A stretch of DNA of 64,000 bases from JASHUC01 sp035606175. GTDB taxonomy: Bacteria; Pseudomonadota; Gammaproteobacteria; Steroidobacterales; Steroidobacteraceae. The DNA lies in the NCBI GenBank assembly GCA_035606175.1, contig DATNFW010000073.1, positions 1-64,000 on the forward strand, given 5' to 3'. The notes under the pieces were generated by a model. It saw nothing but the letters and a program-made list of their open reading frames with translations, had not been told where the DNA came from and searched no databases. The translations under genes and the position numbers were made by a program. Of the stretch, positions 44,559-52,557 are shown one piece after another (positions within the stretch are counted from its first letter, which is position 1; each line of letters starts with the position of its first letter).

Positions 44559-45703
44559 AGTTGAGCCGTGACCGCATTCTCACCACGCACGTTGGGAGCC
44601 TGCCGCGCTCTGGGGCACTCACCGGGGTGCTGCTCAAGAAGGAGCGCGGGGAGGCGTACGAGACAGGCGAGCTCGATCGAGTGGTGCGCGAGGCGGTGCT
44701 CGAGATCGTTGCGCGACAGGTCGCCACCGGGATCGACGTGGTCAGCGACGGGGAGGCGGGCAAGATCGGTTACGCGACCTACATCAAGGATCGGCTCGCG
44801 GGCTTTGGGGGGGAGAGCACCGCCCGGCCGCATCTGGACCTGAAGGACCACCCGGAGCTGCGCAAGCGAATGATCGCCTTCACCGGGCCGCAGACCTTCA
44901 AGCGCCTGTGCTGCGTGGCCCCGGTGCGGCTCGAGGATCGCGAGGCCGTGCACAAAGACATTGCCAACTTTCGCGCCGCACTCGAGCGCACCCCCGCGAC
45001 CGATGCGTTTCTCAACGCCGCCTCCCCGGGGGTTGTCTCCTCGTTCCAGCCGAACCGCTACTACGCGAGCCACGAGGCGTACGTGGAGGCGGTCGGGGAG
45101 GTGATGCGCGAGGAGTACGAGGCGATCGTTGCGGGGGGCTTCGTGCTGCAGGTGGACTGCCCCGACCTTGCGATGTCGCGGCATACGGGGTTTCAGGAGC
45201 TCACCGAGGAGCAGTTCCTGCACCGCGCCGCCCACCACGTGGAGGTGCTCAACGAGGCCTTGAGGAACATCCCCGCCGTGTGCGTGCGCATGCACGTGTG
45301 CTGGGGCAACTACGAGGGGCCGCACGATCATGACATTGCGCTCGAGAAGGTCCTCGGGATCATCCTGAAGGCCAAGCCCCAGGGGATCTCCTTCGAGGCC
45401 TCCAATCCCCGCCATGCGCACGAGTGGGCGGTGTGGCGGGAGGCCGAGCTTCCGGACGAGAAGGTGCTGATCCCGGGGGTGCTCGACTCCTCGACCAACT
45501 TCGTCGAGCACCCCGAGCTCATCGCCCAGCGCATCGGCACCTTCGCCGCGATCGTCGGGCGCGAGCGGGTGCTTGCGGGCAGCGACTGCGGGTTCGGCAC
45601 CTTCGCCGGCTACGGCAAGGTCGACCCGGGCGTGGCCTTCAAGAAACTGCGCTCCCTCGTCGAGGGAGCGCGCATCGCAAGTGCGCGACTGTGGCGCAAG
45701 TGA
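44555..45703 (+). CDS. Cobalamin-independent methionine synthase II-like methyltransferase (MetE C-terminal domain family)
   Basis: A 382-residue (beta/alpha)8 protein of the MetE-C/UROD-like group. It starts LTTHVGSLPR, and the zinc ligands are visible as RMHVCWGNYEGPHDHD and, later, AGSDCGFGTFAG. Members transfer methyl or alkyl groups to thiols (homocysteine, coenzyme M). The N-terminal half of true MetE is absent, so it is not a classical methionine synthase. Located inside a catabolic island next to a ring-cleavage dioxygenase remnant, it may act on a methylated or alkyl-CoM-like intermediate. Confidence 0.87.
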   Translation: MKLSRDRILTTHVGSLPRSGALTGVLLKKERGEAYETGELDRVVREAVLEIVARQVATGIDVVSDGEAGKIGYATYIKDRLAGFGGESTARPHLDLKDHPELRKRMIAFTGPQTFKRLCCVAPVRLEDREAVHKDIANFRAALERTPATDAFLNAASPGVVSSFQPNRYYASHEAYVEAVGEVMREEYEAIVAGGFVLQVDCPDLAMSRHTGFQELTEEQFLHRAAHHVEVLNEALRNIPAVCVRMHVCWGNYEGPHDHDIALEKVLGIILKAKPQGISFEASNPRHAHEWAVWREAELPDEKVLIPGVLDSSTNFVEHPELIAQRIGTFAAIVGRERVLAGSDCGFGTFAGYGKVDPGVAFKKLRSLVEGARIASARLWRK

Positions 45704-45912
45704 GCACTTGGATCGAGATCGAGCGCGAGTGCACCCGGCTTGTATTGCGCTCTCTGCGGGCATTCGACGATCGCGACTGGATCGCAGGCAGTGGCTCGAG
45801 CGGCTCTGGCGCGAGCGGCTCGGGCGTGGAATCCGCTGGCGGTGGATGCGGCCGTAGCAAGGCGCACGCGAGACATCGAGCAGCGATATCGCCCAAGCGC
45901 CTGAGTCCCTGA
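45700..45912 (+). pseudogene. Remnant: N-terminus of a SnoaL/NTF2-like protein joined to foreign sequence
   Basis: A GTG at 45700 overlaps the upstream stop (GTGA). The first 28 residues (STWIEIERECTRLVLRSLRA then FDDRDW) resemble the N-terminus of SnoaL-like proteins, which are normally about 130-160 residues. The frame then turns into Ser/Gly-rich low complexity and ends after 70 codons. From about 45780 the coding signal shifts to another frame, which reads ARAWNPLAVDAAVARRTRDI and stops at 45902-45904. This looks like a deletion junction between two genes. Confidence 0.4.
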
Positions 45913-45919
45913 CGGCGTC

Positions 45920-47077
45920 TCAATCTCCTGCAGCGGAAACTGCGAACGTGCGGGCCTCCTCGGAGCCCATCCCCCACCGCTCGAGCAGATGCACCGCATC
46001 CGGACCCACGGCGGGTGCGTGAGTCGTGGGCGTCGCCGAGAAGCGCGGCGCAGGCGCGGGCACGGGCTTCTGCCCCACAAACACGCCGCGCGCGACATTG
46101 TGCCGGTGGGCGGGCGCCTCGCTCATGCTGAGCACGGGCGTCACACAGGCGTCCGTGCCCTCGAGGAGTCGTGCCCATTCATCACGCGTCTTCGCGCGGA
46201 ACGCCGCCGCGAATATCGCGCGCAGAGGAGGCCAGCTCGCGCGATCGTCGCGCGGCGGAAGCGTCGCTTCATCGAGCCCGAGCGCGCGGACGAGCGCCCG
46301 ATAGAAGGGCGGCTCGAGCGCGCAGACCACCACATATTTGCCGTCGGCTGTCTCGTACGTCGTACCGTAGGGGCAACCCCCGTCGAGCAGATTCGCACTG
46401 CGCTCATCGCGCCAGAGACCGAAATTCTTCAGCGAGTAGATCATGCTCATGAGCGAGGCGGCGCCATCGACCATGGCCGCGTCCACGACTTGTCCCGGAC
46501 CTCCGGCCCGGACGTTGAGCAGCCCGGCGAGCAATCCCATCGCGAGATACAAAGCGCCCCCCCCGAAGTCGGCGACGAGATTGAGCGGAGGACAGGGTGG
46601 CCGATCCGGATAGCCGATCGAGTGAAGCGCGCCGGTGAGGGCGAGATAGTTGGGATCGTGACCGGGCGAGTGCGCGAGCGGTCCCGTCTGACCCCAGCCG
46701 GTCATGCGGCCGATCACCAGGCGCGGGTTGGCTGCGAGGCATGCATCCGGCCCCACGCCGAGCTTCTCGAGCACGCCGGCACGAAAACCTTCGATGAGCG
46801 CATCGGCATGCGGAAGAATATGGAGCAGGCGATCGCGGCCCGTGGATGTCTTCAAATCGAGCGTGATCCGTGTGCGTCCGCGCCAGATCGGATCCACGCT
46901 GTCCGGGACCGGAAAGAGCGGCGGACCGTGCGGAGGCGGTGCGACACGCAGCACGTCCGCGCCCATGTCCGCGAGCAGCATCGCGCAGAAGGGCGCCGGG
47001 CCGATCGCGGCGAGCTCCACGATGCGAAGACCGGTGAGCGGTCCGGCGCGGCGGGTGCTTGTGGCTGTCGGCCTCAT
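45920..47077 (-). CDS. CaiB/BaiF CoA-transferase family protein, alpha-methylacyl-CoA racemase type
   Basis: A 385-residue class III CoA-transferase/racemase fold. GLRIVELAAIGPAPFCAMLL at the N-terminus and GHDPNYLALTGALHSIG, which bears the Asp of the active site, are characteristic of AMACR (alpha-methylacyl-CoA racemase). ADFGGGALYLAMG is the next conserved block. It would epimerise 2-methyl branched acyl-CoA so that beta-oxidation can proceed. It is convergent to the plus-strand catabolic genes. Confidence 0.87.
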   Translation of the reverse strand: MRPTATSTRRAGPLTGLRIVELAAIGPAPFCAMLLADMGADVLRVAPPPHGPPLFPVPDSVDPIWRGRTRITLDLKTSTGRDRLLHILPHADALIEGFRAGVLEKLGVGPDACLAANPRLVIGRMTGWGQTGPLAHSPGHDPNYLALTGALHSIGYPDRPPCPPLNLVADFGGGALYLAMGLLAGLLNVRAGGPGQVVDAAMVDGAASLMSMIYSLKNFGLWRDERSANLLDGGCPYGTTYETADGKYVVVCALEPPFYRALVRALGLDEATLPPRDDRASWPPLRAIFAAAFRAKTRDEWARLLEGTDACVTPVLSMSEAPAHRHNVARGVFVGQKPVPAPAPRFSATPTTHAPAVGPDAVHLLERWGMGSEEARTFAVSAAGD

Positions 47078-47118
47078 CGGTTAGCGTTTTTAACAGCCGC
47101 TACTGAGGGGAGCAACCC

Positions 47119-47637
47119 GTGCCACGCAAGAGGAGGCCCACCAGGGGCCTGACTGTCGCGGACCGTATCGCAATCCAGGATTTGCTCGCGCGGTATGCCT
47201 GGGCGCTCGATACGGGCGACGTGGACAGCTTCGTCGAGTGCTTCACGCCCGATGCGGTGGTCATCGAGGAGGTATTCGAGGAGCCGGATCGCTGGGAAGG
47301 CCATGCGAGCCTGCGCCGGCTCGCCGAACACTACAAAAGCGTCCCGGATTTTCCCGGGCGCCAGCACCACGTGAGCCAGGTGCTCGCCGAGGGCAATGCA
47401 CGGCGCTGCGCGGTTCGCTCCTTCACTTTCGTCACCGAGTGTCGGGGCGAGCCTCCCTACATCCTGCGCTTCGCCGGTTACTACGAGGACGAGGCGGTGA
47501 AGGTGCGCGGCACGTGGCTGTTCGAGCAGCGGATCATCCGCCTGTGGGACGGGCCCGTGCTGGCGCGCTTCCCGGGACGGGACGGCGCGCGAATCCCTCG
47601 CAAACGCCCGCCGCAGCTCGTCGTCGCTCGACGGTAA
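47119..47637 (+). CDS. NTF2/SnoaL-like protein
   Basis: A 172-residue protein with an Arg-rich N-terminus and an NTF2-like fold: VADRIAIQDLLARYAWALDTG then DVDSFVECFTPDAVVIEEVF. This subgroup often sits in aromatic, steroid and terpenoid degradation clusters as isomerase, dehydratase or accessory protein; the reaction is unknown here. GAGGGGAG is just upstream of the GTG. It is divergent from the racemase gene across 41 bp. Confidence 0.82.
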   Translation: MPRKRRPTRGLTVADRIAIQDLLARYAWALDTGDVDSFVECFTPDAVVIEEVFEEPDRWEGHASLRRLAEHYKSVPDFPGRQHHVSQVLAEGNARRCAVRSFTFVTECRGEPPYILRFAGYYEDEAVKVRGTWLFEQRIIRLWDGPVLARFPGRDGARIPRKRPPQLVVARR

Positions 47638-47720
47638 GCCCATCCGGCGCGCGGCGCAGGCGACAGATGTGGTAGAAGTTGCGCCGGGCGAGCACCCGCC
47701 CCGCTGCAGTGGGAATCATC

Positions 47721-48320
47721 GTGGCCGCATCCAATCATCGCCGCGTCTCGCGCCGCGCCGCGGAAGAGGCGGTACGCACGCTGCTCGCCTGGGCAGGGGA
47801 TGACCCGGAGCGCGAGGGGCTGCGCGACACGCCGAAGCGCGTCGTCAACGCCTACCGCGACTGGTTCTCGGGATACGGGATCGACCCCCGGGAGTATGTG
47901 CGCCGCACGTTCGAGGAGGTCGACGGCTACGACGAGATGGTCGTGCTGCGGGACATCGCGTTCGAATCGCATTGCGAGCATCACATGGCACCGATCATCG
48001 GGCGCGTGCACGTCGGGTACCTGCCGACCAACAAGGTCGTCGGCATCAGTAAGCTCGCCCGGGTCGTCGAGGGCTATGCGCGCCGCTTCCAGGTCCAAGA
48101 GAAGCTCACCGCGCAGATCGCGGGCTGCATCGATGAGGTGCTGAAGCCGCGCGGCGTCGGAGTCGTGGTCGATGCCTCGCACGAGTGCATGACGACCCGT
48201 GGCGTGCACAAGCGCGGTGTGTCGATGATCACGAGCCGCATGGTCGGCATATTTCGCAGCGACGCGCGCACGCGCGCCGAGTTCCTGCAGTTCATCGGAA
48301 TTCGAGGCGCCACCGGTTGA
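47721..48320 (+). CDS. folE: GTP cyclohydrolase I
   Basis: A 199-residue enzyme (from the GTG at 47721) that converts GTP to 7,8-dihydroneopterin triphosphate for folate. Zinc and catalytic residues are visible: SHCEHHMAPI and ASHECMTTRGVHKRG. The GLRDTPKRV segment is typical. In-frame starts at 47679 (TTG) and 47709 (GTG) would add residues without homology. It is convergent to the barrel gene with 4 bp between the stops. Confidence 0.94.
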   Translation: MAASNHRRVSRRAAEEAVRTLLAWAGDDPEREGLRDTPKRVVNAYRDWFSGYGIDPREYVRRTFEEVDGYDEMVVLRDIAFESHCEHHMAPIIGRVHVGYLPTNKVVGISKLARVVEGYARRFQVQEKLTAQIAGCIDEVLKPRGVGVVVDASHECMTTRGVHKRGVSMITSRMVGIFRSDARTRAEFLQFIGIRGATG

Positions 48321-48324
48321 GCGC

Positions 48325-49680
48325 TCAGAACGGATAGTTGAGCCCGGTGAATACCGTGGTTCCCTCGCTCCCGTAGCCCACATCGACGTAGCCCACGACG
48401 AACGGCAGCGCGATCCCTCGGACGCCGACGCCGCCGACCTTGTGCAGCGCCGAGAGCGGATTGGTGCTGAAGCTGCTGAACACCCGCCCCACCTCCACGA
48501 ACGGCGCGACCTCGAGCGATACTCGGGTCGAGAATGCGTTGAATGAGGTGAGTCGCTGGCGGTACTCGACGGAGAACGAGGAGGAGTTCCGGTCCCGGAA
48601 ACGTCCGGGTCCGAATCCGCGCAGCGGCTGATCGCCACCGAGGATCGCCTGGTCCCCGCCGATGCTCGAGAGCGCCCAGAAGGGAATGTTGCGCGTGCGG
48701 TCGGTGCGCGGCATGTAACGCAGCGCCAGGTGGAAGGCGAGCACCGCATCGCCCGGCATCGACCAGAAGTTCCGCCCATCGATGCCCAATTCACTGTACA
48801 GGCTCGAGTTGATCATCCCCGCGCTGCTCGCCGCGCCGCCGTACAGGACCCACTCGGCGCCGTGTGTCGGTACCACGACATCGTCGCGCGTGTCGTAGGT
48901 GAGCAGGAGCCGATTGAGAATCTCCTGCCGTTGGGCGCGGATGACGGTGGTGGGATAGAGGTCCTCGATGGAGGGAACGCCGGCCAAGTGCCCCGGCGAG
49001 ATCTTCACGGTGCGCGCGCGAAACGTATAGCCGAGCTGCCAAGTGTGATTGAAATTGAAGCCTACAGTGGTCTGGATGTATTTCTGCTGATCCGTGTAGT
49101 TCGTCTGGCGCGCGAGCCGCGAATTGTTGCCGATCCCGTAGAAGCGCGGGCTGCCGCTGCGGTCGTAGATGAGGCTCGCGTTGAATGACCAGCGATCTCG
49201 ACGGAGGATCCCGGAGGCGTATTCGCCGTCGAATTCGCTTTCGATGCGCTGCTTGCCGCCTCCCTCGAGGGACCACTGCGTATTATCGGAGGGATACGCG
49301 AAGATGCGACCGCGCGCGCCCCAGCCGAAGTTCTGGTTGTAGATCACATCGGGTGCGATGATCTGGCGGATCTCGTGCTTCGGGCCGGTCACGAGATAGG
49401 TCGGAATGATGCCGAGAGTCGTGCCGCTGTAGGGGTCCTCGTCGATCTCGGGGATGGGAATGATCGGCGCGGTCGCCGGATTGACCCAGCGCGAGAACCC
49501 CGAAGGTGCGGGCGCCCGCGGCGAAGGGGGCGGCGTGGTTTGGATGGCCGGGTTCGACTGGCTGCCTGGCGTCGCCTGTGAGCGGGATCTGGCCTGCGGG
49601 CCCGCGAGCGTCAGCCCGCTTGCAACCGAGAGCGCGCCGAATGCCAGCGCGGCAGCCGCGACGCGCTCCCAGAGGGCCAT
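48325..49680 (-). CDS. BamA/TamA-family outer membrane barrel without POTRA domains
   Basis: A 451-residue protein with an N-terminal signal peptide (about residues 1-27), a Ser/Gln/Pro-rich linker of about 45 residues, and an Omp85-type beta barrel: alternating aromatic strands from DPYSGTTLGIIPTYLVTG to the terminal FTGLNYPF ending in Phe. No POTRA domain fits between signal and barrel, which excludes BamA and TamA themselves. GGDQPLRGFGPGRF is the loop-6 (VRGF-like) motif. It lies 8 bp downstream of an MMPL permease gene, so the pair may form an envelope transport system. Confidence 0.87.
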   Translation of the reverse strand: MALWERVAAAALAFGALSVASGLTLAGPQARSRSQATPGSQSNPAIQTTPPPSPRAPAPSGFSRWVNPATAPIIPIPEIDEDPYSGTTLGIIPTYLVTGPKHEIRQIIAPDVIYNQNFGWGARGRIFAYPSDNTQWSLEGGGKQRIESEFDGEYASGILRRDRWSFNASLIYDRSGSPRFYGIGNNSRLARQTNYTDQQKYIQTTVGFNFNHTWQLGYTFRARTVKISPGHLAGVPSIEDLYPTTVIRAQRQEILNRLLLTYDTRDDVVVPTHGAEWVLYGGAASSAGMINSSLYSELGIDGRNFWSMPGDAVLAFHLALRYMPRTDRTRNIPFWALSSIGGDQAILGGDQPLRGFGPGRFRDRNSSSFSVEYRQRLTSFNAFSTRVSLEVAPFVEVGRVFSSFSTNPLSALHKVGGVGVRGIALPFVVGYVDVGYGSEGTTVFTGLNYPF

Positions 49681-49688
49681 TCCGGGCT

Positions 49689-51770
49689 TCAGCCGTCCGG
49701 CCGGGTGCCGGTCAGTCCGGCCTGCGCGCGAGGTACCCTGGCTCTCGAGCGATCCAAGATCCACAGCGCGCCTGGGAGGGCGGTGAAGTCGGCGGCGAGC
49801 GCAAGGAGGAACGCCGATGCGGACACGATCCCGAATTCTCTCATGGGCGGCAGCGGCGATATGGCGAGCGCGAGAAATCCCGCGGCATTGATGAGTGTCG
49901 CGAACACGATCGGCCGGCCGGCTACACGGAAGGCGTGCCGCAGCGCCTCGGCGGTATGGCCCGCTCCGCTTCCCCCCTCCTGAAAATGATAGAAGAAATG
50001 CACCTGATCGTTCTCGGTTGCCCCGAGGACCGTCGAGCCGATGAGGATGGTCGCTATATTGAGCGCCATGCCGCTCGAGCGCATCACCAGGAATGCGGCA
50101 AGTATCGCGAACACCGAGGGAATCATCGCCATCAGGCGCGCGGAGGCACTCCGGAACACGAGCAGGAAAACGCAGAAGATCACGCCGGCGGTCAGGGCAA
50201 AGCTCTGCACGAGAGTAGGCACGAGCTCGAGTGAGATGCGCGCCGCGACCGCTCCGCGCCCCACGACTTCGCCGTGGATGCTGCGCAGCGCAGGGATCGC
50301 CAGCTGCTCCGCGCGGTACGTTCGCTCGATGTACTCGCTCATCGTCTCCGAGGAGCCGAATTCGCCGTCTCGTCCGTGGATGGTGAGCCGCAGGTCCGTC
50401 GCGCCGGAGGCTGTGACCGGCCCGTCGACCGACGTGATGCGCGGATCCCGCTCGAGCGCGTGCGCGAGCCGCCCGATGGCCTCGAGAGTGGCAGGCGTCG
50501 CGCTCGCGCCGCGCGGGAGCCGCATCCAGAGCTCGAGCACTCCGAGTCCAAAGCGCCGCTCGAACTCGCGAGTGTCCTTCGCGATCGGCAGGGTCGGGTC
50601 GATGTAGCCCAGCGAATCTGTCTGCAGCGCAAGCGGAGCGATCAGTCCGTGCACGCCGAAGAGCGCCGCGGCCCCACAAGCGCTCAGAAAAAGCGTCACG
50701 AGCACCAGTGGCCAGCGATAGCGGCGCGTGATAGGGACCCAGCGCTCGATGAAGCCGGGATACCACCGCCCAGCCGGTGCCCGCTCCGCCTTGAGGGGCG
50801 TGTTGAACAGGGACTGCAGCGCCGGGAAGAGTAGGAAACAGCCGAGCCAGGCGACTGCGAGTCCACTCGCGGTCCACAGTCCCATCTCACGAATCGGTCG
50901 AATGTCCGACACGGCAAGCGCGGCGAAGCCGACAGCGGTTGCGAACATCGAAGCCGTGCAGGGCAGGAGCTTGTTCGCGAGCGCGCGCGCATGATGCTCC
51001 GCGAGGGACTCGCGGCCCTGGGACAACCCCTCATCGCGCTCGATGTAGCGGGAATGCAGATACACGAGCGTCGCGGTCGTCGTCACCATCACGGTGAGGG
51101 GCACGAGCGCGGAGACGACCGTGTGCGACCAGCCGAACAGCGCACCGAGTCCCAGCGCCATCGCGACGATCGCGCCGAGCGTGAGCACGATCGCCGCGAG
51201 CGTTCGCCAGGAACGATATAGCGCGAGAATCAGCGCCATCAGGAACAGGCCGAAGAGCGGCATGACGCGCGCTTCGGCCGATGCAGTCGCATGCTCGATC
51301 CAGGCGTTGATCCAGGGCGAGCCTATGCGATGAATCGCGATGAACGGCCCGTGAGGCGAGACGTACGGCGCCGTGGCCGCATCGATCGCCGCGAGAGCGC
51401 GGTCCCGCTCGGCAGGCGAGTGCGTATCGAGCTCGATGCCGATGCCGAGTTGTGCTCCGGGGAGCGGTCGCGCCGCAACTCCGGGGATATGCGCAAGTCT
51501 TGCGGCGAGCTCCGCGGCTCGAGGCTGCGCGGCAGCGTTCGAGTGCGCATCGATCAGCAGCAGCGCCGACTCGCCCTCGGGGAACAGACGCTCGAATTCG
51601 CGTGTCGCGCGAGCGACCGGGTCGCTCGGCACGATGAGGCTGTCGATCGCCGCATCGTCAGGGACGTGCATCGCGCCGAGGATGCCTGCAGCCGCGGCCA
51701 GCGCGAAGGCCGCGGCGATCCACAGCCGCGCCTTGAGCACTCCGAGGAAAAAGCGGACGGTTGCATGCAC
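49689..51770 (-). CDS. MMPL/RND-superfamily permease
   Basis: A 693-residue inner membrane protein with two repeats, each one membrane helix plus a periplasmic loop plus five helices (12 in all). The first periplasmic domain spans about residues 35-165, the second about 375-530. Sterol-sensing-domain-like patterns and the second-repeat motif LIGSTVLGATENDQVHFFYH are as in HpnN/MmpL-type lipid exporters. Such proteins move hopanoids, sterols or other lipids. ATAATA (complement of TATTAT, 51783-51788) ends 12 nt before the ATG. The 48325 barrel follows on the same strand. Confidence 0.88.
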   Translation of the reverse strand: MHATVRFFLGVLKARLWIAAAFALAAAAGILGAMHVPDDAAIDSLIVPSDPVARATREFERLFPEGESALLLIDAHSNAAAQPRAAELAARLAHIPGVAARPLPGAQLGIGIELDTHSPAERDRALAAIDAATAPYVSPHGPFIAIHRIGSPWINAWIEHATASAEARVMPLFGLFLMALILALYRSWRTLAAIVLTLGAIVAMALGLGALFGWSHTVVSALVPLTVMVTTTATLVYLHSRYIERDEGLSQGRESLAEHHARALANKLLPCTASMFATAVGFAALAVSDIRPIREMGLWTASGLAVAWLGCFLLFPALQSLFNTPLKAERAPAGRWYPGFIERWVPITRRYRWPLVLVTLFLSACGAAALFGVHGLIAPLALQTDSLGYIDPTLPIAKDTREFERRFGLGVLELWMRLPRGASATPATLEAIGRLAHALERDPRITSVDGPVTASGATDLRLTIHGRDGEFGSSETMSEYIERTYRAEQLAIPALRSIHGEVVGRGAVAARISLELVPTLVQSFALTAGVIFCVFLLVFRSASARLMAMIPSVFAILAAFLVMRSSGMALNIATILIGSTVLGATENDQVHFFYHFQEGGSGAGHTAEALRHAFRVAGRPIVFATLINAAGFLALAISPLPPMREFGIVSASAFLLALAADFTALPGALWILDRSRARVPRAQAGLTGTRPDG

Positions 51771-51884
51771 GGCGAGCCGCCAATAATAGCGGAAACCCTA
51801 ACCGCGCCGCCGCGCGATGCGCGGCGCCCGCGTGCCATAATTCCGCAGCGTGGCACGGCCGGCCACTCGCGAGCGGGAGCGGCA

Positions 51885-52529
51885 ATGGGCGGAACGAACG
51901 AGGGCGAGAGTACGAAGGGCGAGCTCGAACGGCTTTCGCGGCGGGTGCAGCTGCTCGAAGACGTGCTCGAGATTCAAAAACTGCAATCGAAGTACGCGCA
52001 CTGCCTATTCACGCAGCGCTACGCCCGAATCCCGGAGGAGTGCTTCGCCCGGCGCACTGCCGACGTGACGCTCGAGTTCTCCGATAGCGGTGTCTACCGA
52101 GGGCTCGAGAGGATCCGCGCCGTATTTCGCGATTTCGAGGCGGCGCGAGGCAAGATCCCGGGCTTCTTCATCCTGCACATGACGGTGAACCCCTATATCG
52201 AAGTGGCGCGCGATGGCCGCTCGGCACACAGCCATTGGCTCTCCCCGGGCGCGGTCGGGAGCGACACTTCGGCCGGCTGGGTCTGGGGTCCGTATTACAT
52301 CGATTACATCAAGGAAGACGGCGAGTGGCGCATCCTGCACTCCAATCTCGCACCCCTGTTCCGCAACCGTTATGAGGTGAGCTGGGCGGAGGCGAAGGAT
52401 CACGGCACGGTCAAACGGGCGCTCACTGTAGAGCCCGATGCGCCGTCCACGCTTTACAGGCCGTACAGTGAAATGAAGAGCGAGCCGGATATCTTCCGCG
52501 ATCACCCCGACCTGCCCGAGCCGTATTGA
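51885..52529 (+). CDS. NTF2-like protein
   Basis: A 214-residue protein with a helical N-terminal segment (RRVQLLEDVLEIQKLQSKYA) and an NTF2/SnoaL fold (FTQRYARIPEECFARRTADV then TLEFSDSGVY). The long insertion and the C-terminal extension rich in aromatic residues (LYRPYSEMK) separate it from the 47119 protein. GGGAG lies 5 nt before the ATG, and CATAAT at 51836-51841 is a good -10 candidate. Function unknown. It is convergent to typA with 28 bp between stops and divergent from the MMPL gene. Confidence 0.8.
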   Translation: MGGTNEGESTKGELERLSRRVQLLEDVLEIQKLQSKYAHCLFTQRYARIPEECFARRTADVTLEFSDSGVYRGLERIRAVFRDFEAARGKIPGFFILHMTVNPYIEVARDGRSAHSHWLSPGAVGSDTSAGWVWGPYYIDYIKEDGEWRILHSNLAPLFRNRYEVSWAEAKDHGTVKRALTVEPDAPSTLYRPYSEMKSEPDIFRDHPDLPEPY

Positions 52530-52557
52530 GCGACCGGGAGCGGCGGAGCCCGCGTCC

